Assembly: GCA_023101485.1 (NCBI GenBank)
Contig: LVZB01000001.1
Location: forward strand, 434,001-498,000
Reading direction: 5' to 3'
Source of the DNA: Pasteurellaceae bacterium Macca
GTDB lineage: Bacteria > Pseudomonadota > Gammaproteobacteria > Enterobacterales > Pasteurellaceae
DNA length: 64,000 bases
Part shown: positions 56,605 to 64,000 of the stretch, one piece after another
Layout of the letters: the number at the start of each line of letters is the position of its first letter
How positions within the stretch are numbered: position 1 is the stretch's first letter
Translations under genes and position numbers: made by a program
Notes under the pieces: model-generated
The model's input: the letters and a program-made list of their open reading frames with translations, nothing else
What the model was told of the DNA's origin: nothing
The model's database searches: none

Positions 56605-57515
56605 TAAGCACTCAGCTCCAATACTCGCTCGACTAAGCGTTCAAAGGAGTACCCCACCGTTGCCGCAGATTTCGGAAAGATACTGTGGCTTGTCATACCG
56701 GGGCTGGTATTCACCTCAACTAAACGGAAATTCCCTTTATCATCTTCCATCACATCAATTCGGCTCCAACCACGGCAACCCACAACATCATAGGCTTGTT
56801 TCACTAATTGAGCCACTTCGGCTTGGCGATCTTCACTTAATACTGGGCAGAGATATTGGGTATTATCAGACACATATTTAGCGTGATAATCGTAAAATTC
56901 ACCCTCTGGGATAATTTGTACCGCAGGCAGAACTTCGCCGTCTAACACGGGCACAGAATATTCCGCACCCGCTAAATTTTCTTCCACTAAGACAATCGCA
57001 TCATATTTTAAGGCTTCTGAAATCGCTGGCAGTAGCTCTTCGGCGGTTTTCACTTTACTCACCCCAACGCTTGATCCCTCACTAGCCGGCTTTACAAACA
57101 CAGGCAAACCGAGCTGAGCAAGAATTTGCTCAGAATCGACCGCTTGTCCCCGTTTTACCACTACCATTTCCGCAGTAGGCAAACCCACTGCCTGCCATAA
57201 TAATTTGGTGCGGAATTTATCTAAGGTAATCGCAGATGCCATGACACCACAACCCGTATAAGGAATACCAAGTTGCTCTAATGCCCCTTGTAATACCCCA
57301 TTTTCACCGATGCCACCGTGTAGAATATTAAATACTCGCTGAATCCCTTTTTCTTTGAGTTTTTCAATGGGAAATGCTTTGGTATCAATGGCTTCTACAT
57401 CATAACCAAGGCTCTGTAATGCCCCGAAAACCGCTTTCCCTGAATTAAGCGAAACTTCACGTTCTGCCGATTCTCCACCAAACAACACGGCAATTTTTTC
57501 ATTTTTTAAGTTCAT
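56604..57515 (-). CDS. ddl: D-alanine--D-alanine ligase
   Basis: Makes the D-Ala-D-Ala end of the peptidoglycan peptide. 303 residues, DdlB type. N-terminal [17 protein letters not shown], then [26 protein letters not shown]-grasp [19 protein letters not shown], catalytic C-terminal RIDVMEDD and [12 protein letters not shown]. Between ftsQ and the ClpP-like gene in the dcw cluster. Confidence 0.97.
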   Translation of the reverse strand: MNLKNEKIAVLFGGESAEREVSLNSGKAVFGALQSLGYDVEAIDTKAFPIEKLKEKGIQRVFNILHGGIGENGVLQGALEQLGIPYTGCGVMASAITLDKFRTKLLWQAVGLPTAEMVVVKRGQAVDSEQILAQLGLPVFVKPASEGSSVGVSKVKTAEELLPAISEALKYDAIVLVEENLAGAEYSVPVLDGEVLPAVQIIPEGEFYDYHAKYVSDNTQYLCPVLSEDRQAEVAQLVKQAYDVVGCRGWSRIDVMEDDKGNFRLVEVNTSPGMTSHSIFPKSAATVGYSFERLVERVLELSA

Positions 57516-57542
57516 TTTTAATTCCTTATATACTCTTTCATT

Positions 57543-58430
57543 TTAACAATTTGCTTTAATCGTTCGAATTAAGTTATAGCCAGAATAGTTTTCCGTTGTA
57601 ACTATTGCTGTTCCTTTACATTGGGTTCTCACTGCTGTAAAAGTGTAATCTACCCTAAATTGTTTTTGGTTAATCTGATAAATATTATGTACTTGCAGTG
57701 GTACTCTTAATGATGAGTAAAAACGATAAATATTTGTTTGATTAAATGGTCCAATGCCTCGTTTTTCAGGGATAACATAAGCTGCGGCTAAATCACCATC
57801 TGCATTAGATAACGCTTGATAAAAACCTAAAACAACATCATATGCAGATAAATTATAGGAAGTCCTTTTTGAGGATATATCATTATAAGAATTTAACTCA
57901 TGATAATTAATACCATAAATTTTGGCAGATTGCTCATTTAAATAACTGAGATCTCCTGCCCCAACTCTAGTCATAAACGCAATAGCATCAAAAGAATAGC
58001 CAAATTGGCTTAATAATGCTCCCAAGACTGCGTTTGCATCTCCTTTATCATGAAGATTTTTTGGATCATACACTGCATGAAATCCAATTTTTGATTGTGG
58101 TAATGTGGCAAATCTCTCTATACCAGAAGCCCAAATGATAGCACAAGCAGAATAACAGTGATCACCAGCATACACCACAGTAGCAAATCCTTGTTGATGA
58201 ATATATTTTGCTATATTCATTCCCTCACTGGCCACACCACCTTGGCTATTCAAAACAACAATCCCTTTACCATAAGGAATATATCTGGCTTTATATATTA
58301 TTGAATCATAATCACCTTCAATAATTGGCCCTGACAATATAATAAAATTATCGGAAGCATAGATATCAGCAGCTTTCACAGTTGGCAATGTAAAAATACT
58401 AAAAATTAACATAGCCAATAATTTTTTCAT
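57543..58430 (-). CDS. Exported ClpP/crotonase-fold protein inside the dcw cluster
   Basis: 295 residues. Signal peptide 1-20 (LLAMLIFSIFTLPTVKA, then ADIYASD). The region 30-130 has the ClpP-fold pattern of the COG3904 type: SGPIIEGDYDSI, VLNSQGGVASEGMNIAKYI (oxyanion glycines), GDHCYSACAIIWASG with candidate catalytic Ser, and KIGFHAVYD with candidate His. The C-terminal ~100 residues are unassigned and contain a Cys pair that may be disulfide-bonded. It sits 27 bp after ddl's start side and 10 bp after murC, same strand, so it is probably co-transcribed with cell-wall genes. More AT-rich than its neighbours. Confidence 0.78.
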   Translation of the reverse strand: MKKLLAMLIFSIFTLPTVKAADIYASDNFIILSGPIIEGDYDSIIYKARYIPYGKGIVVLNSQGGVASEGMNIAKYIHQQGFATVVYAGDHCYSACAIIWASGIERFATLPQSKIGFHAVYDPKNLHDKGDANAVLGALLSQFGYSFDAIAFMTRVGAGDLSYLNEQSAKIYGINYHELNSYNDISSKRTSYNLSAYDVVLGFYQALSNADGDLAAAYVIPEKRGIGPFNQTNIYRFYSSLRVPLQVHNIYQINQKQFRVDYTFTAVRTQCKGTAIVTTENYSGYNLIRTIKANC

Positions 58431-58440
58431 AAAAAGCTCC

Positions 58441-59868
58441 TTAATTTTTCCAACTTTCTGCTAAATCCCGTGAGAGTTTGCTCACATTACCCGCCCCTTG
58501 GGCTAAAATTAAATCGCCGTCTTGAATGATTTGATCAAGCATTTCGCCAAGTTGGGCAGTATCGGAGACTAAAATCGGATCGACTTTACCCAAATTACGA
58601 ATCGAACGGCAGAGGGATTTACTGTCTGCCCCGACAATCGGTGTTTCGCCTGCGGCATAAACCTCTAACATAATTAAGGCATCCACTTGGGATAGCACCT
58701 GCACAAACTCATCAAAGAGATCACGCGTCCGGGAATAACGGTGAGGTTGGAAAACCATCACCACACGCTTATTCTCCCACCCTTGACGAGCTGCTTTAAT
58801 CGTCACATCCACCTCTGTTGGGTGGTGACCATAATCATCCACTAACATGACCTTACCGTTTGGACGAATAAATGAACCCAACTGGTCAAAACGGCGTCCT
58901 GCACCTTGGAATTCCGCTAATGCCGTTAAAATCGCCTCATTACTGATGCCCTCTTCTTTCGCCACGGCTAATGCCGCCGTTGCGTTTAAGGCGTTATGCG
59001 TTCCCGGTACATTCAGCAGAACATCAATTCGTTCGCCATTTGGGCAAACTACCGTGTAATGCCCTTGGAAGCCGGTTTGTTGATAGTTCTCAATGCGGTA
59101 ATCGGCATTCTCGCTAAATCCGTAGCTAACGACCTGTCTGCCCACTTTTTGAGCCACTTCCATCACCACCGCATCATCGGCACACATAACTGCTAAGCCA
59201 TAGAACGGTAAGTTGTGAAGGAAATTGACATAAGTCTCTTTCATTTTTTCAAAATCGCCACCGTAGGTATCCATATGATCGGGTTCGATATTCGTCACCA
59301 CCGATACCATAGGTTGCAAATGCAAGAAGGAAGCATCACTTTCATCAGCCTCGGCAATTAAATAACGGCTTTGCCCAAGGTGTGCATTTTTCCCCGCCGA
59401 TTTCACCAAGCCACCATTCACAAAAGTTGGGTCAAGTTTTGCTTCGGTATAAATCATCGACACCATCGCCGTTGTCGTGGTTTTTCCGTGAGTCCCTGCA
59501 ATAGCAATACCATGTCTAAAACGCATAATTTCAGCCAACATTTGCGCCCGTTGAATCACGGGAATACGGGCTTCTTTCGCAGCGACAACCTCGGGGTTCT
59601 CTTCGTTAATGGCACTGGAAATCACCACCACGCTCGCCCCTTGTACATTTTCAGCCTGATGACCAATAAAGATCTTCGCACCGGCTTTGGCAAGGCGTTG
59701 TGTCACAGGCCCTTCGGCAATATCTGAACCACTAATCTGATAGCCTTCGTTCAGTAATACTTCCGCAATGCCCGACATACCAGCCCCACCAATTCCGACA
59801 AAGTGAATCTGGCTCACACGGCGCATTTCTAGCACCAATTTTTTGACTTTATTTTGTGCATTTTGCAT
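58441..59868 (-). CDS. murC: UDP-N-acetylmuramate--L-alanine ligase
   Basis: Adds the first amino acid of the peptidoglycan stem peptide. 475 residues. [18 protein letters not shown] (about 22-39), ATP loop [13 protein letters not shown] (about 124-136), [10 protein letters not shown], and [13 protein letters not shown] in the C-terminal domain. Here it is the first gene of the cluster remnant; murG, which precedes it in most dcw clusters, is not upstream. The start may be the first ATG or Met 15 ([11 protein letters not shown]). Confidence 0.97.
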   Translation of the reverse strand: MQNAQNKVKKLVLEMRRVSQIHFVGIGGAGMSGIAEVLLNEGYQISGSDIAEGPVTQRLAKAGAKIFIGHQAENVQGASVVVISSAINEENPEVVAAKEARIPVIQRAQMLAEIMRFRHGIAIAGTHGKTTTTAMVSMIYTEAKLDPTFVNGGLVKSAGKNAHLGQSRYLIAEADESDASFLHLQPMVSVVTNIEPDHMDTYGGDFEKMKETYVNFLHNLPFYGLAVMCADDAVVMEVAQKVGRQVVSYGFSENADYRIENYQQTGFQGHYTVVCPNGERIDVLLNVPGTHNALNATAALAVAKEEGISNEAILTALAEFQGAGRRFDQLGSFIRPNGKVMLVDDYGHHPTEVDVTIKAARQGWENKRVVMVFQPHRYSRTRDLFDEFVQVLSQVDALIMLEVYAAGETPIVGADSKSLCRSIRNLGKVDPILVSDTAQLGEMLDQIIQDGDLILAQGAGNVSKLSRDLAESWKN

Positions 59869-60007
59869 TGATTTCTTTCCTAATGAATTATGGATATTCT
59901 GCCCAATAATAAGTAAAGACTCATTTTGGCGCGCTATATTGTGTGATACGAATGAAAAAGCTTGTTGTTCTTCTTATTATTTTTCGCTTAATTTCCCGAG
60001 ATCACAA

Positions 60008-60027
60008 CCCCACCTCAAAAGGTGGGG
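60008..60027. repeat. Perfect hairpin between murC and ndk
   Basis: CCCCACCT (60008-60015), loop CAAA, AGGTGGGG (60020-60027). Lies 33 bp past the ndk stop. No good T-run on either strand, so its role as ndk terminator is only possible. The rest of the 191-bp spacer shows nothing clear beyond room for the murC promoter. Confidence 0.6.
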
Positions 60028-60059
60028 ATTTGGTTAATTGAGTAACGAAAGCGATAAAT

Positions 60060-60476
60060 TTAGCCGACAATTTCATTCGGCGTAAAAAAATACGCGATTT
60101 CCCGTTGCGCCGATGCGACACTGTCAGAACCATGGACGGAATTATCCGTCAGCCCTAAGCCAAACATTTTTCGTAACGTGCCAAGGCGACGATCTTCTAC
60201 TTTTGTCGCTCCCATTAATTCGCGGTATTTTTCCACCGCCTCTTCCCCTTCAAGAACCGCGACAACGATAGGTGCAGAGGTCATAAAACTCACCAAGCGT
60301 TCAAAAAATGCTTTGCCTTTATGTTCTGCATAAAACCCTTCCGCCTGCGCTTGGGTAAGATGAAGCATTTTTAATCCTTTGATCTGTAATCCATTCTTTT
60401 CAATAACAGCAAGAATTTCACCAATTAAATGGCGTTGAGTTGCATCGGGTTTGATGATGGCTAAGGTCTGTTGCAT
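60060..60476 (-). CDS. ndk: Nucleoside diphosphate kinase
   Basis: Balances nucleoside triphosphate pools by phosphohistidine transfer. 138 residues (E. coli 143). Begins [20 protein letters not shown]; active-site His in [20 protein letters not shown] (near 114). GGAGAAA ribosome-binding site. 97 bp downstream of metG, same strand. Confidence 0.97.
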   Translation of the reverse strand: MQQTLAIIKPDATQRHLIGEILAVIEKNGLQIKGLKMLHLTQAQAEGFYAEHKGKAFFERLVSFMTSAPIVVAVLEGEEAVEKYRELMGATKVEDRRLGTLRKMFGLGLTDNSVHGSDSVASAQREIAYFFTPNEIVG

Positions 60477-60573
60477 TTTTTCTCCTTTTCTACCCGTGTG
60501 CCTTATTTCAGATGGACCGCCTGTTTTACAAGCGGTCGTTTTTTTACAACAATTTGCGCTGAGTGAAGCGCAA

Positions 60574-62616
60574 TTATTTCACCTGCATTCCTGCACTCAC
60601 ACCGCTGTCTGCGGAAAGGAGGAATAAATCCGTCCCACCAGTACCGGCAGAAAGGATCATCCCTTCCGATAAACCGAAGGACATTTTTCTCGGGGCAAGG
60701 TTGGCAATCATAATCACAAAACGCCCCTCTAATTCCGCAGGCGATTGATAAGCCGCTTTGATGCCCGAAAAGACTTGACGAGTGTGGTCGCCTAAATCCA
60801 ATTCAAAGCGTAATAATTTATCGGATTTCGGCACGGCTTCACACTTAATCACTTTGGCAACGCGTAAATCTAATTTCGCAAAATCATCAATCGTGATTTC
60901 AGGGGCAATCGGCTCAACTGGTGCGTGGGCAGATTTTTCCACTTTTTTGACCGCTTGTTCGTTGCTTGCAAATAGGGCTTTGGTTTCTTCAATCACCACA
61001 TCGATCTGTTTTTTCTCTAAGCGTGAGAACAGGGCTTTAAAAGGCATAATCTGTTTGCCGAAAAGTGGGGTATCAATGTTATCCCAACGCAGTTCGGTTT
61101 GAAGGAAGGCTTCGGCACGTTCAGCTAAGGCCGGCAATACCGGTTTGAGGTAGCTCATTAACACGCGGAACATTTCTAAGCCCATTGAGCAGACGGCTTG
61201 TAGCTCCGCCTCTTTACCCTCTTCTTTGGCAATCACCCAAGGGGCTTTATCGTCAATGTATTTATTGGCTTTATCCGTTAATGCCATAATTTCACGAATG
61301 GCTTTGTTGTATTCACGGCTTTCAAAATAGCGGGCAATCTGTTCGCCTTGGGCGATAAATTCGCCAAAGAGCGCCGGTTCAGCCAATTCGCTGGCGAGTT
61401 TGCCGTCAAAACGTTTGGTAATAAAACCGGCGGTGCGAGAGGCAAGATTCACCAATTTATTCACAATGTCACTATTGACTCGTTGGACGAAATCTTCGAG
61501 GTTAAAATCGAGATCTTCAATACGAGAATTGAGTTTAGCAGCGTAGTAATAACGGAGGCACTCAGGATCGAGATGCTTTAAGTAGGTCTGGGCTTGAATG
61601 AAAGTACCACGGGATTTTGACATTTTATATCCATCTACTGTGACATAACCGTGGGCAAACACGTTAGTCGGTTTGCGGTAATCACTCCCTTCTAACATTG
61701 CTGGCCAGAAAAGACTGTGGAAATAGACAATATCCTTGCCAATAAAGTGATAAAGCTCTGTTGTACTCTCTTTTTTCCAAAATTCATTAAAATCTAAGCC
61801 CGTGCGATCACAGAGATTTTTAAACGACGCCATATAGCCAATCGGTGCATCAAGCCAAACATAGAAAAATTTGTTCTCGGTGTCAGGAATCTGGAAGCCA
61901 AAGTACGGTGCATCACGGCTAATGTCCCACTGCTGTAAGCCACTTTCAAACCACTCTTGCATTTTATTGGCGATTTCCGTTTGGAGAGAGCCCGAACGAG
62001 TCCATTCTTTTAACATCCCTTCAAAGCGAGGTAAATCGAAAAAGAGATGCTCCGACTCTTTGACCACAGGCGTTGCACCGGAGAGCACTGAGCGAGGTTG
62101 AATCAACTCCATTGGGCTATATGTCGCGGAGCAAACTTCACAGTTATCGCCATATTGATCTTCCGCCTTACATTTCGGGCAAGTGCCTTTTACAAAGCGA
62201 TCAGGCAAAAACATCTGCTTTTCAGGGTCGAAAAGTTGTGAAATCACACGATTTTTAATAAAACCATTGGCTTTTAATTTGGTATAAATTTCGGCAGAAA
62301 GCTGTTTATTCTCTTCGCTATGGGTGCTGTGGTAGTGATCAAAACTGATGTTAAAACCGTTGAAATCGGCAATATGCTCGGCTTTCACGTTTTCGATTAA
62401 CTGCTCCGGTGTCATGCCTAGCTCGTTGGCTTTCAGCATAATCGGCGTGCCGTGGGCATCATCTGCACAAACGAAATGGATTTGGTGACCCCGCATCCGT
62501 TGAAAACGTACCCAAATATCCGCTTGGATATGTTCAAGCATATGGCCTAAATGGAGTGCCCCATTCGCGTAAGGCAAAGCACAAGTCACTAGAATTTTGC
62601 GAGGTGAATTTGACAT
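60574..62616 (-). CDS. metG: Methionyl-tRNA synthetase
   Basis: Charges initiator and elongator tRNA-Met. 680 residues, long form with C-terminal dimerisation domain. HIGH motif [16 protein letters not shown] (about 14-29), zinc ligands CPKC...CEVC (about 144-161), KMSKS motif in [10 protein letters not shown] (near 332), and the EMAP/Trbp111-like tRNA-binding domain from about 580 ([17 protein letters not shown]). Confidence 0.98.
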   Translation of the reverse strand: MSNSPRKILVTCALPYANGALHLGHMLEHIQADIWVRFQRMRGHQIHFVCADDAHGTPIMLKANELGMTPEQLIENVKAEHIADFNGFNISFDHYHSTHSEENKQLSAEIYTKLKANGFIKNRVISQLFDPEKQMFLPDRFVKGTCPKCKAEDQYGDNCEVCSATYSPMELIQPRSVLSGATPVVKESEHLFFDLPRFEGMLKEWTRSGSLQTEIANKMQEWFESGLQQWDISRDAPYFGFQIPDTENKFFYVWLDAPIGYMASFKNLCDRTGLDFNEFWKKESTTELYHFIGKDIVYFHSLFWPAMLEGSDYRKPTNVFAHGYVTVDGYKMSKSRGTFIQAQTYLKHLDPECLRYYYAAKLNSRIEDLDFNLEDFVQRVNSDIVNKLVNLASRTAGFITKRFDGKLASELAEPALFGEFIAQGEQIARYFESREYNKAIREIMALTDKANKYIDDKAPWVIAKEEGKEAELQAVCSMGLEMFRVLMSYLKPVLPALAERAEAFLQTELRWDNIDTPLFGKQIMPFKALFSRLEKKQIDVVIEETKALFASNEQAVKKVEKSAHAPVEPIAPEITIDDFAKLDLRVAKVIKCEAVPKSDKLLRFELDLGDHTRQVFSGIKAAYQSPAELEGRFVIMIANLAPRKMSFGLSEGMILSAGTGGTDLFLLSADSGVSAGMQVK

Positions 62617-62727
62617 TTTCTTTCTCTAAATAATAAATTGGATTTGGCGATAATTGTAGCCGAAATACGGGCTTTTTTCTAGGAAATGGAGGGGGAAAAG
62701 GGCGAAAAGTGTGAATATTGCAAATTT

Positions 62728-63708
62728 CTAGTCAATTTCGACCGCTTGTAGGGCATCACTGTCTAGCCCAATAAGGGGTAATGATGAGCCTTGCCATGAG
62801 CGAAGCAGTTGTGCGGTCATTAGCCCGAGGGTATCTAACCCCGGCGTGCTGTGGGGAGTGTATTGCTTTGCAAAACGGGCAAGTTGCGTCAGCCCAAGGC
62901 TCGATTCAATGCTTGAACTGATCACAACCGTCAGCCCGAATTGGTGGGCTTGCTGAATCAACGCAACACATTTTGCAAAATCCCCGACTAGAGTTGGCTT
63001 AATCACAATGCCTCGCAAATTTGGTTCTGGCTGTAAGCAAAAATCCGGCTCTCGGGTGCTTTCATCCCATGCAATCGCCAGCTGGTGTGTTTGTGCAAAT
63101 TGACGAGAAAGTGCCGGTGTATGGCAAGGTTCTTCAATAAATTGAATACGGTGGCGATTTTCAGGGGAAATTTGGCGGGCAAATTGGCTTGCTTTCTCCA
63201 AACTCCAAGCCCGATTGGCATCTAAGCGGAGCATTAAATCCGGCAAGGCGCTTAAAAACATATCGGCGAGTAAGCCATCTCGATTGGCTTCGTACAAACC
63301 GACTTTCATTTTGGCGACTTTCTCGCCCTCTATTTGGTTGAGTTTATGGTACAACGCATCAGGATCGCCATAACAGAGGGGGGCAACACGGTAATTCCCC
63401 TCTTCCCCTAATTCGCCTTGTAATTCAGCAAAGGCGAAGCTCAAGCCAAATGCTACGGAGGGAAAAAGGGTGTCAAACTGGCAAGGATCTCCTGCTCGCC
63501 AAGCCTTTAAACAGGCTTTGGCTTGGCTTTCGGCTTCCGCCAAACTCTCTTGGCTAAATTCAGGTAAAGGGGCAATTTCTCCCCAACCTTCTCGACCATT
63601 CTCGCCTAAGCGAATAATCAATCCCTCTCGCTGTTTGAGCCGACGATGGCGTAACACTACACCCGTTTCAACAGGAATTGCATAACGATAAAGGGCAACG
63701 GTTCGCAT
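62728..63708 (-). CDS. menC: o-Succinylbenzoate synthase
   Basis: Dehydrates SHCHC to o-succinylbenzoate in menaquinone synthesis; enolase superfamily. 326 residues. Lys pair in [10 protein letters not shown] (near 135), metal ligands in RLDANRAWS (Asp), QFIEEPC (Glu) and AWDESTRE (Asp), then VIKPTLVGD with the second catalytic Lys. Other men genes are outside the window. The upstream ygfB-type gene ends 11 bp before its ATG. Confidence 0.95.
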   Translation of the reverse strand: MRTVALYRYAIPVETGVVLRHRRLKQREGLIIRLGENGREGWGEIAPLPEFSQESLAEAESQAKACLKAWRAGDPCQFDTLFPSVAFGLSFAFAELQGELGEEGNYRVAPLCYGDPDALYHKLNQIEGEKVAKMKVGLYEANRDGLLADMFLSALPDLMLRLDANRAWSLEKASQFARQISPENRHRIQFIEEPCHTPALSRQFAQTHQLAIAWDESTREPDFCLQPEPNLRGIVIKPTLVGDFAKCVALIQQAHQFGLTVVISSSIESSLGLTQLARFAKQYTPHSTPGLDTLGLMTAQLLRSWQGSSLPLIGLDSDALQAVEID

Positions 63709-63719
63709 AGACTTTGTCC

Positions 63720-64000
63720 TTAGTGTAAGGACGGTTTTTCTGCCATTTTGGGGGAAGAAAAATGGCTGTGTAAAAAGAGGCTTAATAATCGGAGATATTC
63801 CACCACCTCTTCCCCTGCTTCGAGGAGTTCTTCTGGGTTATCGTCTTCTTCAAAACCTAATTTGGCAATCTCATCTAAATCATCAATCGCCTCGCCCGCT
63901 TCCCCTGTTTCTTGAGCAAGCCTTGGCTGTGCCAGCCCTAATCCGAGGAGGAAATGGTTTGTCCATTCTGACAGTGAAGTCGCTAGAGCAAAACCGTCCT
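63720..64000 (-). CDS. ygfB: UPF0149/YgfB-family protein, C-terminal part
   Basis: Open from the window end to TAA at 63720-63722; 93 codons visible. The sequence [21 protein letters not shown], then [33 protein letters not shown], matches the YgfB/UPF0149 helical family. YgfB in Pseudomonas modulates gene expression and beta-lactam resistance; the general function is unclear. The 5' part is beyond the window. Probably in an operon with menC. Confidence 0.85.
   Translation of the reverse strand, partial: DGFALATSLSEWTNHFLLGLGLAQPRLAQETGEAGEAIDDLDEIAKLGFEEDDNPEELLEAGEEVVEYLRLLSLFLHSHFSSPKMAEKPSLH

Noticed and set aside
60490-60550. Terminator between metG and ndk from two USS-like words
   Set aside because: One arm is degenerate and the orientation of the T-run is opposite to the direction of both genes.

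Overview
The window is chromosomal DNA from a member of the Pasteurellaceae. Gene content (HI-type pabB/pabC pair, tehB with a cupin domain, rapA, yecM next to argS, yrdD-tsaC-aroE) and a tmRNA encoding the tag ANDEQYALAA point there. About twenty copies of the 9-mer ACAAGCGGT (or ACCGCTTGT), the uptake signal of the Actinobacillus pleuropneumoniae/Mannheimia/H. ducreyi branch, also support this. The Haemophilus-type AAGTGCGGT is not the dominant word. I cannot name the species.

Layout. 1-9.8 kb: the 3' end of a thiolase (atoB), carAB on the minus strand under a PurR box, a cyuA-type cysteine desulfidase, and the PEP-dependent dihydroxyacetone kinase operon dhaKLM under a strong sigma70 promoter. 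9.8-14.3 kb: dxs, suhB, an RNA methyltransferase and a small unknown gene. 14.3-15.0 kb: an IS1016-like (IS1595 family) element. 15.0-21.1 kb: a compact integrated island read on the minus strand (integrase, RhuM, unknown genes, AlpA, Rha, antirepressor cut by the IS) abutting ssrA; it resembles a phage satellite (PICI-like) remnant. 21.2-26.5 kb: ssrA and a deoxyribose utilisation cluster (deoX-deoP-deoK divergent from deoC and a DeoR-type regulator) around a CRP-like site. 26.5-33.0 kb: rpoH with an acidic N-terminal extension, two exported LPP20/FlgT-like proteins with a divergent XRE regulator, argS, yecM and two lipoprotein genes. 33.1-34.0 kb: a second, inverted IS copy and an integrase fragment. 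34.1-46.3 kb: tehB, pgi, ubiK, a Met-Leu-Gln-Gln tRNA cluster, aroE-tsaC-yrdD-yqfB, recX-recA with a LexA box, pabC/pabB-like genes and rapA. 46.4-52.1 kb: metE under MetJ boxes, a CMD/AhpD-like protein, a TorD-like chaperone, nfo, an NlpC/P60 hydrolase and a UmuD-like gene with a LexA box. 52.2-59.9 kb: the distal half of the dcw cluster (murC, an extra ClpP-fold gene, ddl, ftsQ, ftsA, ftsZ, lpxC). 60.0-64 kb: ndk, metG, menC and the 3' end of a ygfB-type gene.

Most genes are housekeeping. The unusual material is (i) the island and the IS pair, whose flanks suggest that the 19.5 kb between their outer ends has been inverted; (ii) an exact 25-bp LexA-box sequence shared by the island's rhuM promoter and a chromosomal UmuD-like gene that lacks the protease residues; (iii) a periplasmic ClpP-like protein inside the cell-division operon; and (iv) the regulator-linked pair of secreted LPP20-like proteins. 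All assignments are by reading sequence; no database search was run.
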